A stretch of 64,000 nucleotides of DNA, taken from the NCBI GenBank assembly GCA_024509875.1, contig JAMPIV010017769.1, positions 33,993 to 97,992 of the forward strand. The letters are read 5' to 3'. The position numbers and the translations under genes were made by a program. Below are positions 1 to 11,138 of the stretch, piece by piece. The notes beneath the pieces are model-generated. The model saw only the letters and a program-made list of their open reading frames with translations. It did not search any database and was not told where the DNA came from. The DNA comes from Oreohelix idahoensis. Its lineage: Eukaryota > Mollusca > Gastropoda > Stylommatophora > Oreohelicidae. Positions within the stretch are counted from its first letter, which is position 1, and every line of letters begins with the position of its first letter.

Positions 1-2069
1 TGGCCCTGGTCAGCGTGAGGCGTGAAGACGAGAAGTGTCAGTTATGGCAAACGTCTAGTAATGGGAAGTGTTAAATGTAAGGTGTTTAAGATGAGAAGGG
101 GTGATTATTTCGTTTTGCGAAATAAGTTGGGACCCCTTTGTCCTGGTTTAAGATATTAACCGGAGTTTGAAACTAGATTTTCATTCATTCTCCTAATTCG
201 CAGTAGACAGGTTGTTCGTGAATAGAATAAGCTGTATAGCGAAGCTCCTAGTTTGTTCGGAAATTTGCCGAGCTTTTAGAATTCTAATAAATATATCAGC
301 GTATAATTCTAAAGTGTGCGATTACCTGTAGTTCTGTGTTGAGGTAAATATATTATATTAATTATCTAATATTTTGTGAAGTGTTTAAAGTGATAATCGC
401 TTATTTCATATTTCACTAGTTAGATTTGATGCAGAGTGCTTAATTTATATGGTCTGTATTATTTTATAGTGACGAGTTACAGTGGAAAACGGAAATTATA
501 ATTTCTAGCTTAAACTCAGTCGGCTATTAAGTAATTTAATTTTACTGCTAGATAATCAGACGAGAATAATTTTTCTAAACTAACTTATAAATGCTAGATG
601 CCTCATGTGTAGACGGAATACGTAGGTATTCCTAATTCATGATGATTGATTTTTATATAACTTATTTCACGGGAAAGTTTAAATGATAAGTCAAGCTGTA
701 CGCTTGCAGTTTAAAAATATAAGTTATAACGAGTACCTAGTATGTATAATTATTGAATATGTGTTTTTCCTTTATCCAGTGAATACTTGGGTTAACCCAA
801 CACTTTGCCAGCGTTAACTACTGAAGAGTGATATCTGTGAAGAACTAAAACATTTTCCTTAAAAAGCCTTGGTGCAGAATCTTTACAAGTTATTTAAAAG
901 GTAAATGAAGTAACAGGCGTGTCACGCCATATTTAAATTCTTCCTGAGAAACAACTCAAGTACATTTTTATCCTGTGTGGCAAGTAACATATTAACGTTA
1001 GTAACATTCGAACGGAGTTTTGACTAGTGGTGTGGTGACCAAATAGAGTCCTTTCCTGAAAGTAGTAACCGATCTGACATTCCTCAATTCTAGAAACCTA
1101 AGCTATTGACACTGTGCTCGTTGTTAATGTTCGTGCCTTGACAATTTTAATGTGACCTAAACAGCATCCGAAAAAAAAGAACACCCAAGGAATCGTTTTC
1201 TGAAGCAGAGAATTCATCCAGTCTTTTTGGAACTGGGAATTTCTTGGTCAAAGACTGCCTTTGACGATTCTGTATGTGAATGTCCTAAAAATTGTGTTTC
1301 CAGGAGTGGCTATCAAAGCTGTGAGTATGAACAAATGCACGTGATCACTGCTGACTGAATAGAGTGAATGCAGGACGGAGTGTTTTCTTTACTGTTGTAA
1401 TTTGGCACCCATTTTGCTGTCTTAACTTTCTGTATGCAAGTATCGCTAATCATATTTCCCTTAAAATAGGGCAGAGATATCAAGTCTGTCCATACCTTAA
1501 AAAGGGGGAAATATTAGACCTAATCATATGTATCCGTGATTCCTTGGGGCTATCACTATCTTCTAACAGGGCTGTGGGCATACCTTGAGGGATAAGATCA
1601 TACTGTGGGTCTATCATTTTTTAGCATTTGTATTGACTGTATGACTATTTATATATGCTTTGATGTAATTTTATATGTTGTGAGAGAAGTTTGTTATGAT
1701 AATTAAACTACTCAATAATTATTCCAGCGTGTCGGTCAGTTTCGTTCCAAATATCTATATAATCACTGTATAGTTTTCCCACGTTTGTGTGTCTCACTGT
1801 CGTCAATTGTGTGTGTGCACGTGAGTAGTAATATATATATTAATATATGTATAGGTGTTAGACTGTCCGACTACTCTAAATCTGTCGTAGAAGATAGGTG
1901 AGAGAGAGAGAGAAGATTTCTCGATCTCAGAGACAGCTTCTATACCATTCTACAATCTCACTCGTGGAAATCTATTTCTACCATCATCTCTCACTGTGGC
2001 TATCACTCATTCTAATCTATTCAGAAGGGACAAACCCAAGTCTTAATTTCCTATCAAACATCTACGACA
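1..2069 (+). repeat. 5' LTR of element A (left end outside window)
   Basis: Base 1 onward matches 8359 onward almost base for base. The left copy holds about 230 bp near 1080-1360 that the right copy lacks. Both copies end in GACA, pairing with the TGTC that opens the 3' LTR, so the LTR is bounded by TGTC...GACA. The last 230 bp (1837-2069) differ from the other copy mainly by small insertions and deletions. A (GA)n run lies at about 1900-1912. Confidence 0.85.
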
Positions 2070-2250
2070 AATGGGGTCTCGTCTATCGGGATTTTGAACT
2101 TTGAATAGGAAGACGAGACGACAAATGGTCGCTCGTTTCCGGGAATTGATCTGAAAATCCTGAGCAAGGACGACAAATGTGGTCTCGTCCGAAGGATTTT
2201 TGAACTTAGAATAGGAAGACGAGTACGATAAATATATTACCTTGTCTGGT
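2063..2250 (+). other. primer-binding site in a 53-bp tandem array
   Basis: Directly after the LTR end (2069) lies TGGGGTCTCGTC followed by CGGGAT, close to the tRNA-Pro primer-binding site known from other retroelements (TGGGGGCTCGTCCGGGAT) but with a 3-base interruption. The surrounding unit, starting CGACAAATG and ending AGGAAGACGA, recurs about every 53 bp (near 2064, 2118, 2170 and a decayed fourth copy near 2224), so PBS-like cores are repeated at about 2125 and 2180. The element C leader begins with a similar TGGGGGCTCGT. Confidence 0.6.
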
Positions 2251-2703
2251 ATTTTCTTTATTCCGTAATAGAGTAAGAGTGTGATTGTCTCGTGGTATTG
2301 TGTATCTTTTAAAATAATTTATCCCCTAGACATAACGATCTGTTTATGGGCGTGCTGACCACACAACTAATAATTGTTTTTCCACAGCCATTTTGAATAA
2401 TATACATTTGAGTTACAGGTTGATTTTGTCGGAATATATGTTAACTAATGATTTTGTAATACTAAACGCTGGTAAAGTTTGTGAGTGTATAACATTCACA
2501 GGGTTCTGAAGAAGTAGGTGTTTGAGCTAAGCTAAGCAGTGCGTTCAGACAATTACGTCCTGTAATTGCCTCCCTTACCCTAACTGTCTTCAGGGGTGAA
2601 CTTATAGTGGATTAAAAATTAAGAGATTTTTTTCTCCTTAAAATTTTGTAATAATTATTTTGTTTCCACTGTAGTAACTTAATTTTGTTAGTGATTAATC
2701 TTA

Positions 2704-3361
2704 GAGCCGCAGGCGACCTTTGTCTTTACTGACTGTGTGTGGTACACCACTCAGAGTGGAGACCTCACAGTAACAAAGACTGCTGTGTCCGTCTCAGATT
2801 TTGCTCCTTTCCTCAGCGTCTGTGGCCTAATGGATATGAACGCAGTTTCATAATCCAGATATACCAGGTTCGAAACCTGCTGCAGGCGGTTTGGTAGCAG
2901 ATCGCTTTGTGTGGATTTTTAACAATGGTATAAGCGCCGTACCGTTCAGAAAGCAATGGCAAACTACTGAATGAAAATATTGCCTAGAAAAATCACAAAC
3001 AGCCAATAAAAGCTGGGGTTGATTGCCACGTCCTGTAAAGGATAAGCAACTAACTTTAACCTCAGACCTACGGGTCCTGAGTGTTCCTCTATAAATGCCT
3101 TTGTGCAGATGAGGAAGGACATCCCTCGAAAAATTCGGGTATGTGAGGCTCTGTCCATTTTGGCTGGAATAACGTCTCGATGGTTCGATGGTTTTATAGC
3201 GAATATGAGTACACATGAGGGCAAGTTCGGGCACAATGGGCTAATCACCTGTTTGCCAAGTCACTTCGATTACATGTCCTGCCCATGGGCCTTGTGCACT
3301 TGGGTCCCCTCTACACCTCGTTTCACGGGGTAGAAGAGGTTCCGATTATGAGATGAGATGA
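2704..3361 (+). mobile_element. tRNA-Arg-derived SINE, full length with target duplication
   Basis: A Pol III type-2 promoter is visible: box A-like TGGCCTAATGGA at about 2822 and box B GGTTCGAAACC at about 2869, in a 70-base tRNA-like head that resembles tRNA-Arg (GTGGCCTAATGGATA). A long body follows, ending in a short repeat tail (ATGAG)n at 3349-3361. An 11-bp direct repeat GATTAATCTTA lies on both sides (2693-2703 and 3362-3372), a typical LINE-mediated target duplication. It places the 5' end at 2704, about 110 bp ahead of the tRNA-like part; that extra head contains a hairpin (TTTGTCTTTACTG against CAGTAACAAAGAC). A second copy of only the tRNA-like part occurs at 28375-28449. It sits in the leader of element A, so it is younger than A. 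Confidence 0.75.
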
Positions 3362-3582
3362 GATTAATCTTAACTACCATTTATTTGGCGTAGTCGTCTT
3401 CATTAGGTGCTTTATTGCCGATTAATAGCAGCGATAGTTAGATACTATATTTTTGGAGGAGGTATCCCAGGTTGAAGCGTATCATCTTTTGTTTGGTATT
3501 TTCTCATTTTCTCGTAAGTGGTAGGAACCAGTGTATTCTTTTTCCTATTTCTTTCTTGACTAGTCTCAGCCACTAATTTACT

Positions 3583-4373
3583 ATGGATGAAAGGGCGAAG
3601 CTTAGGCAACTCCTCAGGGACGAGGTAAGAGAAGAAGGTTTGGACGGAGAGGAAGCGAAAGCTTTTGTCATAGACGAACTGGAAAGATATGACTCGGAGA
3701 AGAAAGCTGCTGAAGCTAAAGAGAAAAAAGAAGAAGCGAGGAGGAAAGAAGCGGAAGACCGTCAATTACAGTAGAAGAAGATTGAGGAAGAAATGGAAAT
3801 TCGCAGGGCGAACGAACGAGAGAAGGAGAGACAGCATGAGGAAAGAGAGAAGGAGAGACAGCATGAGAAGGAGAGGAAGGAGAGACAGCATGAGGAAAGA
3901 GAAAATGAGCAACGATGACTGCATGAGCTGGCGCTTAAAACTCTAGAATTCCAAAGTCGTGGGGCTGCCTCTACCTCCAGCAATGGAGAGTCTTCTCCTC
4001 ATTCTTCCTTAACGGATCCTTCTAACACTCAATCTCTTCAACTCAACGCTATGTCTTTCACTCTTGAATCTTTTCCTTGTCCAAATGAGAAGATTGAAAA
4101 AACTACATGGCCTCTGCCTATGAAGGTCTTGAGGAATTTGTTATAACGGAACAAATAAAGAACACTTTGTCCGCTGACACCCAGAGATTTCTAGCTGAGC
4201 AGGGTGCAGAAAAGCTTGAAGACATCTTAGAAAAGTCTGAGCGATATCACAGTGCGCTGGCTGAACTAACGGCCACAAAACGGAAACCGACAGAAGAGCA
4301 TTTTCGAAAGAATAATCTAGACCAATCTTCTCATGCTTCTAATCAGAATAACCACAGAGAAACTGGACCTTAA
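3583..4373 (+). pseudogene. gag: gag-like polyprotein of element A, broken
   Basis: It starts MDERAKLRQLL and continues into a long Lys/Glu/Arg-rich helix, like the N-terminal charged coiled coil of the Gag proteins of B and C. The frame is stopped at about 3772 and again after the EREKERQHE repeats near 3915. A Ser/Thr/Asn-rich stretch and the words ESFPCPNEKIEK follow, then the text jumps to a Gag C-terminal segment (4107-4373, ending near HRETGP) with the SADTQRFLAEQ helix region. Compared with B, the middle of Gag (about 150 residues, the capsid-like part) is missing. It is a remnant that makes no functional capsid. Start chosen as the first ATG before the charged helix. Confidence 0.65.
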
Positions 4374-4555
4374 AAGCCCCTCCTGAAAAATCCAAGTTCT
4401 ACAAAAACAAGTACCCCAACCACAGTAAACAGTCTGATCAACCCAACCGCCCTTCATGGCAGCGCAGCCAGAGAGGACAAGGTGGCAAAGGGATAACCCC
4501 TGAGCACGGGACTAATGATCAGAGCGAGCACACCGAGCCAAAACGTATAGGAAGC

Positions 4556-6025
4556 TTGCTAACAGTCTCGCAAGGCGGAATTATTGACAGTGATTCCCAA
4601 CCTGTTGGGGATAGACCCTCAACGCGAGGTACTGTTATTTTGAACGGTTCTCAAACTTCTTGTTTATTTGACACGGGGTTTTTTTATGACTGCATTGCTG
4701 CCAGACACCTGGTTAAACCCGGTCAAGAGACAGGAGAGACCGTCGAACTTTGTGGAGTCTCTAAGAGTGATGCACCTACAGCGCTTCCCATCGCATTGGT
4801 GGAGATCCACTCTGATTTTGTCAGAAGCGTGATCAAAGTGGCTGTTATGGATGACCCCATCTACCCAGTAATACTTAGCGGTAGATACGTGTCTATTGTG
4901 AAACTGGAAGAGCCGATTGTGGCAGCAGTAACTACAGGAGGGCAAACCAAGAAGGAACGGGAGCCTGCGCCTAATTTGTTACCCATGGAACTTAAAGAAG
5001 CGCAACAAAAGGACCCTACTTTGGCACCCTGCTTTAAGAAACTGCCCATGACTACTGAACCCAGACAACACGGGGGCATTTTTTCTAAGGATGGCGTACT
5101 TTATGGCAGAACGGGCAAGCCTGACCAAGGTTACAACCAGCTTCTAGTACCGAAGCATTACAGAAGCCAAATCCTAGAAATGGGGCACTCTCTTCCCTTC
5201 AGCGGACATATGGGACAGAACGCCACAAACCAACGGATAACCACTCATTATTGGTGGCCAGGAGTAAATACTGAGATTATCAGGTATGTCAAATCCTGTG
5301 CCCAGTGCCAACGTGTGCCACCCAAGCAACCGGGCCCCCCCAGTCTCTTTGGGTGAAATGCCAATAGTGGGAACACCATTCGAACGGGTTGTGATCGACA
5401 TTTTAGGACCCTTAGAAAGGATTAAAAGAGGAACAGGTTCGTCCTGACCTTAGTCGATACATGCACTTTATGGGCAGAAGCTATCCCGCTAACATGCGCA
5501 GATGCCAAGCATGTCGCAGAAGCCCTCGTGCAGATTTTCACTCGGTTGGGATTCCCTCAGCAAGTGTTGACGGATAACGGATCTCCATACCGAAACCTGT
5601 TGATGGATGAGATCGTGAAGATCTTGAGGGAGGAGCACATCTACACTAAGCCTTATACTCTTTCCAGAAATGGGCCAGTAGAACGTGTTAACGGAAACCT
5701 TAACATGATGTTAACTAAACTGGCACAAGTGAAACCTGAAGATTGGGATTGTTGCATTCCGGCAGCTTTATTTGGCTACAGAGAATCTCCTCATACTTCT
5801 ACATGATTTCCGCCAGTTACGCTTTTATTCGGCTGACCCATTAAGGGCTTGCTTGAAGCCTTACTTTGGTCGTTGACAGACCAGAAGGCTGATGAGACAG
5901 TTGTCTCAGCCAGTAAATACGTATCGGATTTAAAGGATAGGTTGAAACTAGGATGGGACCTAGCAACGACTAACTTTAAACGAGCACGCACAAAGCACGC
6001 CGTTACGCACAGATTCTTTTACAGG
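4556..6025 (+). pseudogene. pol: protease and integrase (zinc domain plus catalytic core) of element A, broken
   Basis: Reading through frameshifts, the order is: an aspartic-protease-like segment with CLFDTGFF (about 4660-4680), a linker with QKDPTL, and the integrase HHCC zinc domain (H...GHMG...CAQC, about 5185-5315). A frame break near 5350-5530 follows, then the integrase core with TDNGSP (about 5570) and PVERVNGN (about 5680), which supply the second Asp and the Glu of the DDE triad; the first Asp lies in VDTCTLWAEA in the broken part. Stops at 5356 and 5806 and shifts at about 5440 make it inactive. No RT motif (YxDD) is found between protease and integrase or after it. Coding resumes at 7411 beyond an insertion. 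Confidence 0.75.
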
Positions 6026-7410
6026 CAATGAATATAGAGAGATATATATATATATAGAAAGATATTTATTTGTCTGTTAACACTTTTTGTTGATAGGCAA
6101 AAGTACATAACCCTTGATTTAGTTGTTGGTACATTTTATTATGTCTGTTACCTTCTCTTGAGTCTTATATGAATATTAAGATTTACGTCGGCCCATCTTG
6201 AGTTGAACTCTGGGGGTCACGCGTTTCTGCGCATGTGTCGAATCGGGGTTGTCGAGAGAGACTTCCGTGATGATGGGCGGATCCTGATCGCTGTGCGGAC
6301 AGAAGTCCGAAGATTTGTGCTTTGCTGTGAAATTCTGGGGGAAGGTGACATCGTCTGTGTGACTATTATGTCTATGTTCCTCTCCAGAATATATTCTTTG
6401 CGCTAAAGGAAGGCGGGTGCTATTTTTCTAGTGTTTTTCTAGGATGATAAGGTAAAGAGAGACAGTTACTGTACCTTTTGAAATGCCTAGATCTGCAGCC
6501 ATGTTATGGTCTGCACATGTATATGATTCACTATTTTTTTGAGACGACATTTTGCCAGCAGCACCATTATTCGTATGATATACATTGCATTATTATGCAT
6601 ATAATCTACACAGCATTATTGATATAATTGTCAGCGCCCTTTACTTATGCTTCATTATGCAGCTTCGGAGTGAGCGAAGCTCATCGAAGATAGAATCCAT
6701 TTTGGATCCCGCCTTTGCCTAAGCGGATCATCGTTCGGAGAACAGGAATGCCTTATTATCTGACGATGGTACAAAGATCTGTCTACTATGGTAGCCCACT
6801 ACTGTGTTTTGAGATTTTCGTCATAAAAGCCTACTGATTTACGGCTTGTAATTCCTCGACAGAAGAGGTTTTGTTAGGGAGCCATTTATAATAAACGTTT
6901 ACAAACATTAACTGATGCGATCAGTCAGTTAGGCTTGAAAGTTATACAACTAGAACCCTGAGGGACTAGCTACGAATGTTCTGTTGTATCCACGTTCTAC
7001 ATGAATGCATATTTGATGTCGTAGACCATTTTGTCGAGCATGTGATGTTTTTTGCCAAATTGTTTCAGTGACTATATATGTGTCGTCAGAGTTTGCGTCC
7101 TATTAAATGTGTGAAATTATCAACAGTAGTTCCAGACATCATTGACTTTCATACATGATTGAATGAGTGCCTTATTATTTGTCAACTTTGCAGAACAGTA
7201 CCACCCATTCGCATAACGTATATTTGCACTCTCATTCTACATAAACACTGTCCCTTGTCGGGGCCTCAATACTCTATGGACAAGGTGACCTGTATGCCCA
7301 ACACTGTGTCGGTTTGAGTTGACCATAATACCTGTATCAATGTGGTAACCAGAATTATACCACATCAACCGATCCTACTCCAACATTAACACTCATCACA
7401 CGCTAACCGA
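6026..7410. mobile_element. 1385-bp unidentified insertion inside the integrase of element A
   Basis: The integrase frame stops at 6026 and resumes in the same frame at 7411. The hexamer TACAGG is present at both edges (6020-6025 and 7411-7416), and removing the segment with one hexamer copy restores a continuous integrase frame across the joint. No terminal inverted repeat, TG...CA ends or poly-A tail are visible, and no long open frame. It contains a short (TA)n near 6040. It is clearly an insertion by its edges, but its class is unknown. Confidence 0.7.
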
Positions 7411-7882
7411 TACAGGAAAGTCGCGAAAGCGAGAGAACTGGAAGCAGGAGAGAACGTTTTGGTGTTACTCCCTACCGGAAACAACCAACTGAGGATCGGA
7501 TGGCAAGGGCCGTTTACCGTCCTGAATAATGATTTCTAAGGCTAACTACCAGATCTTCATTCAAGGAAAGGAAAAGGTTTTCCATTTAAATCTGTTAAAA
7601 AGATACTTGGAAAAACCAGTGCCAACCTCCGAACATCTCCTGACGATCGCCAAAACTGACGAAGATGACGATAGTGGCAGGGAAACTCCACTGCACACAC
7701 ACGAAATCTTTCAAAAATGTCAGAAGTGGCGACGCTCTTTCAAGCGCGCATGGGAGACATTCCAGAGAAAGGAAACTTTGGGAGTAGACTTGAGTAGGAA
7801 TTGGAGAGAGATGGAGGGGGGATATGAGAGGGAAGAAGACAGACACCCTGAAGCTACGGATATAGGAAATTTAATTCCATAA
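7411..7882 (+). pseudogene. integrase C-terminal (SH3-like) domain of element A
   Basis: The stretch reads ELEAGENVLVLLPTG then RIGWQGPF, the usual GPY/F-type module of gypsy integrases, followed after a frame break near 7530 by FHLNLLKRYLEKP. B has the equivalent FHINMLTEFHERP and then continues into reverse transcriptase. Here the frame ends at 7882 in an acidic/basic tail, only 43 bases from the 3' LTR, so reverse transcriptase and RNase H are absent. It could be a deletion product or a lineage that relies on partners. Confidence 0.75.
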
Positions 7883-7909
7883 CGTAGACATGGAGTGCTT
7901 CCATATCTT

Positions 7910-7924
7910 AAAGGGGGGACGTTC
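7910..7924 (+). other. polypurine tract of element A
   Basis: AAAGGGGGGACGTTC immediately precedes the TGTCAC start of the 3' LTR, the usual site for plus-strand priming. Confidence 0.75.
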
Positions 7925-10083
7925 TGTCACAGAGAGTTATGATCATTAAATTCTCTATATACTCTTCTTTTTTTCACCCGTGTCCTCTATTTTATTATCA
8001 CTCTTTACCCTTTTCCTGTATTTTTCGCATCCATTCGTTTGCGAAAAATATTTTCTTTTCCATTCTCAACTTTACCGTTTTCGAACTTATACTGGTAAAC
8101 GCATTTATGACATAACGTGTCAGTCTCTGTACGAGAGAGAGAGAGAGCGTTAGAATGCATTCTATTGCATTAGGTGACAGTGGACGAAACTGTGAATATT
8201 CGCTTTCGCCAGACCTATAGGCGACATATTGTCTGCATTTTCACCTGCCACAACGAGTTGCATCGGCTGAGCGCTCAGGTGAGGCGCGATAACCGACATC
8301 TCCTCGGCGCAGTTTGAGACATTTGTCTGGAAATCCCATCGGACCAGGCACTCACTGTTGGCCCTGGTCAGCGTGAGGCGTGAAGACGAGAAGTGTCAGT
8401 TATGGCAAACGTCTAGTAATGGGAAGTGTTAAATGTAAGGTGTTTAAGATGAGAAGGGGTGATTATTTCGTTTTGCGAAATAAGTTGGGACCCCTTTGTC
8501 CTGGTTTAAGATATTAACCGGAGTTTGAAACTAGATTTTCATTCATTCTCCTAATTCGCAGTAGACAGGTTGTTCGTGAATAGAATAAGCTGTATAGCGA
8601 AGCTTCTAGTTTGTTCGGAAATTTTCCGAGCTTTTAGAATTCTAATAAATATATCAGCGTATAATTCTAAAGTGTGCGATTACCTGTAGTTCTGTGTTGA
8701 GGTAAATATATTATATTAAGTATCTAATATTTTGTGAAGTGTTTAAAGTGATAATCGCATATTTCATATTTCACTAGTTAGATTTGGTGCAGAGTGCTTA
8801 ATTTATATAGTCTGTATTATTTTATAGTGACGAGTTACAGTGGAAAACGGAAATTATAATTTCTAGCTTAAACTCAGTCGGCTATTAAGGAATTTAATTT
8901 TACTGCTAGATAATCAGACGAGAATAATTTTTCTAAACTAACTTATAAATGCTAGATGCCTCATGAGTGTTGACGGAATACGTAGGTATTCCTAATTCAT
9001 GGTGATTGATTTTTATATAACTCATTTCACGGGAAAGTTTAAATGATAAGTCAAGCTGTACGCTTGCAGTTTAAAAATGTAAGTTATAACGAGTACCTAG
9101 TATGTATAATTATTGAATATGTGTTTTTCCTTTATCCAGTGAATACTGGGGTTAACCCAACACTTTGCCAGCGTTAACTACTGAAGAGTGATATCTGTGA
9201 AGAACTAAAACATTTTCCTTAAAAAGCCTTGGTGCAGAATCTTTACAAGTTATTTAAAAGGTAAATGAAGTAACAGGCGTGTCACGCCATATTTAAATTC
9301 TTCCTGAGAAACAACTCAAGTACATTTTTATCCTGTGTGGCAAGTAACATATTAACGTCAGTAACATTTCGACGGAGTTTTGACTAGTGGTGTGATGACC
9401 AAATAGAGTCCTTTCGTGCCTGAAAGTAACCTAGAGCATCCGAAAAAATGAGTGAATGCAGGACGGAGTGTTTTCTTTACTGTTGTAATTTGGCACCCAT
9501 TTTGCTGTCTTAACTTTCTGTATGCAAGTATCGCTAATCATATTTCCCTTAAAATAGAACAGAGATATAAATTCTGTCCATACCTTAAAAAGGGGGAAAT
9601 ATTAGACCTAATCATACGTATCCTTGATTCCTTGGAGATATCACTATCTTCTAACAGGGCTGTGGGCATACCTTGTAGGATAAGATCATACTGTGGGTCT
9701 TTCATTTTTGTAGCATTTGTATTGACTGTATGACTATTTGTATATGCTTTGATGTAATTTTATATGTTGTGAGAGAAGTTTGTTATGATAATTAAACTAC
9801 TCAATAATTATTCCAGCGTGTCGGTATAATATATATTAATATAATGTCTATAAATGTCTAGTACCTGTCCGACTACTCTAAATTCTGTCGTACTAAGATA
9901 GGTGGAGAGAGAGAGAAAATTTCTCGAATCTCAGAGACAGCCCTATCACATTCTACCAGCTCACTAGTGGAAAAGCTATTTACTACCATCATCTTTTCAC
10001 TGTTGCGTCAAGTCACTCAGTCTAATCTTATTCAGAAGGGACCAAACCAAGTATTTAATTTTCTATATAAAAATCTAACGACA
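7925..10083 (+). repeat. 3' LTR of element A
   Basis: Begins TGTCACAGAG after the polypurine tract and ends CTAACGACA. From 8359 it matches window bases 1-2069. It lacks about 230 bp present in the left copy near 1080-1360. A (GA)n run at about 8134-8147 lies in the part not represented in the left copy because of the window edge. From about 9830 to the end it differs from the left copy mainly by one-base gaps. Confidence 0.85.
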
Positions 10084-11125
10084 TGGGATGTACCCGATCC
10101 AAGGAGCAAGGAGGCTAGAAAGGCAGGAGGGAAGAACGTAGAGCAGCAAGAGAAATAAGAAAATCAAGACTCCCAGTGGAAAAGCGGGAAAGAAAGATAT
10201 AGAATACAGAGACACAACGAATTAGTGGGGCAGTCGTCAGAGCACACATCCCAGGATACCAGTGATGATGAAAAATATAGACGACATGCGACCAAGGGTT
10301 TAATATAAGTAGAGGTCGAGGATAGCGACAAGAGGTTAAAGAGTAGAAGAACCTAGAGGGAAACTCAGGCCAAATGGATGATATCTGAAACAATAAAAGA
10401 TCGGAGGACACCTGAGAAGACAAACGGTTTAATGAAATAAGAAGTAAGGAGGTTGAGAGAAACACGGAGATATACAAGAGTATAAAGAAGCAGAGAACAA
10501 AGCAAAGTGTTGTAGTGAAGTCTCAAGAGGGCAGGAAACACAAGATAATATGAAAAACAGAATTAGCGTTGGAGACGCTCAGAAACAATTGAAGCCACAA
10601 AGATGAAGATGTTAGAGGTTTTGATGAGTGAGGATGAAGTAAGAGTGAGGAGGAGGCGGCTATGTGATGGGAAGGCGATAGGCAATAGTTGATACCCGGA
10701 ACAAGTTGAGGTGGCCGGGATCGCCTAGTCCTTAAAGAAGACAGAGTAATGATTGGTCTATACCGGCACATATATGGAATGTAAACTGAGTAACACCCTT
10801 GACCAATATGGTATCTAACAGTATAAGAGTGAAATGAGTAAGAGAGAGGTAACGAGGTAGATTTGAAAGCCAATGGGTAGTATTGGGCGAAATTATAGGA
10901 AAAGCCGTGGTGAACGACGTTAAGAAGAAATAATGAAAGTATACATATATGAGAGAAATAAGTGATGGTAGATAAATATTTGGAGATGAATACGATAGTT
11001 TATGATTGAGAAGATTGGGGAGTACAGTTTTCCAATGAGGAACAAGAGGTAGAGGAGAATTAATGGGAGAAGGAGGAGGTTGTGATAAATTGCAAGCGGG
11101 AGTCTAGTTTGTGGGAAACTAGATG
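10084..11125. other. purine-rich DNA without recognised gene
   Basis: The plus strand is dominated by A and G (GAGAA-like runs). The longest open frames (minus, 10115-10477 and 10523-10873) are Ser/Leu-rich translations of the purine bias and resemble nothing known. The same kind of sequence resumes at 24383 on the other side of the RTE LINE, so both are parts of one older locus. Confidence 0.6.
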
Positions 11126-11138
11126 TGCAATCAGTTTT
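11126..11138. repeat. left target-site duplication of RTE LINE 1
   Basis: TGCAATCAGTTTT here pairs with TGCAATCAGTTTA at 24370-24382, just beyond the LINE 5' end. This marks the LINE insertion site with a duplication of about 12-13 bp. Confidence 0.65.

Larger units (their letters stand above)
1..10083 (+). mobile_element. Gmr1-like Ty3/gypsy LTR retrotransposon A (decayed, no reverse transcriptase)
   Basis: Two long direct repeats (1-2069 and 7925-10083) bound an internal region with a primer-binding site just after the left repeat, gag-like, protease-like and integrase-like coding, and a purine tract (AAAGGGGGG) just before the right repeat. This is a complete LTR-retrotransposon layout, with the left end of the 5' LTR cut off by the window. 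Protease is followed directly by the integrase zinc domain, as in Gmr1-type elements, but no reverse transcriptase or RNase H is found between integrase and the 3' LTR, where B and D carry them. Coding is broken by stops and frameshifts. The element contains a SINE (2704-3361) and an unidentified insert (6026-7410). It cannot be autonomous. Confidence 0.85.

Noticed and set aside
2816..2890. True tRNA-Arg gene
   Set aside because: The acceptor stem pairs poorly and the sequence is fused to a SINE body with target duplications.
10115..10873. Minus-strand open frames of 116-120 residues
   Set aside because: Composition follows the purine bias of the strand and no motif is recognisable.
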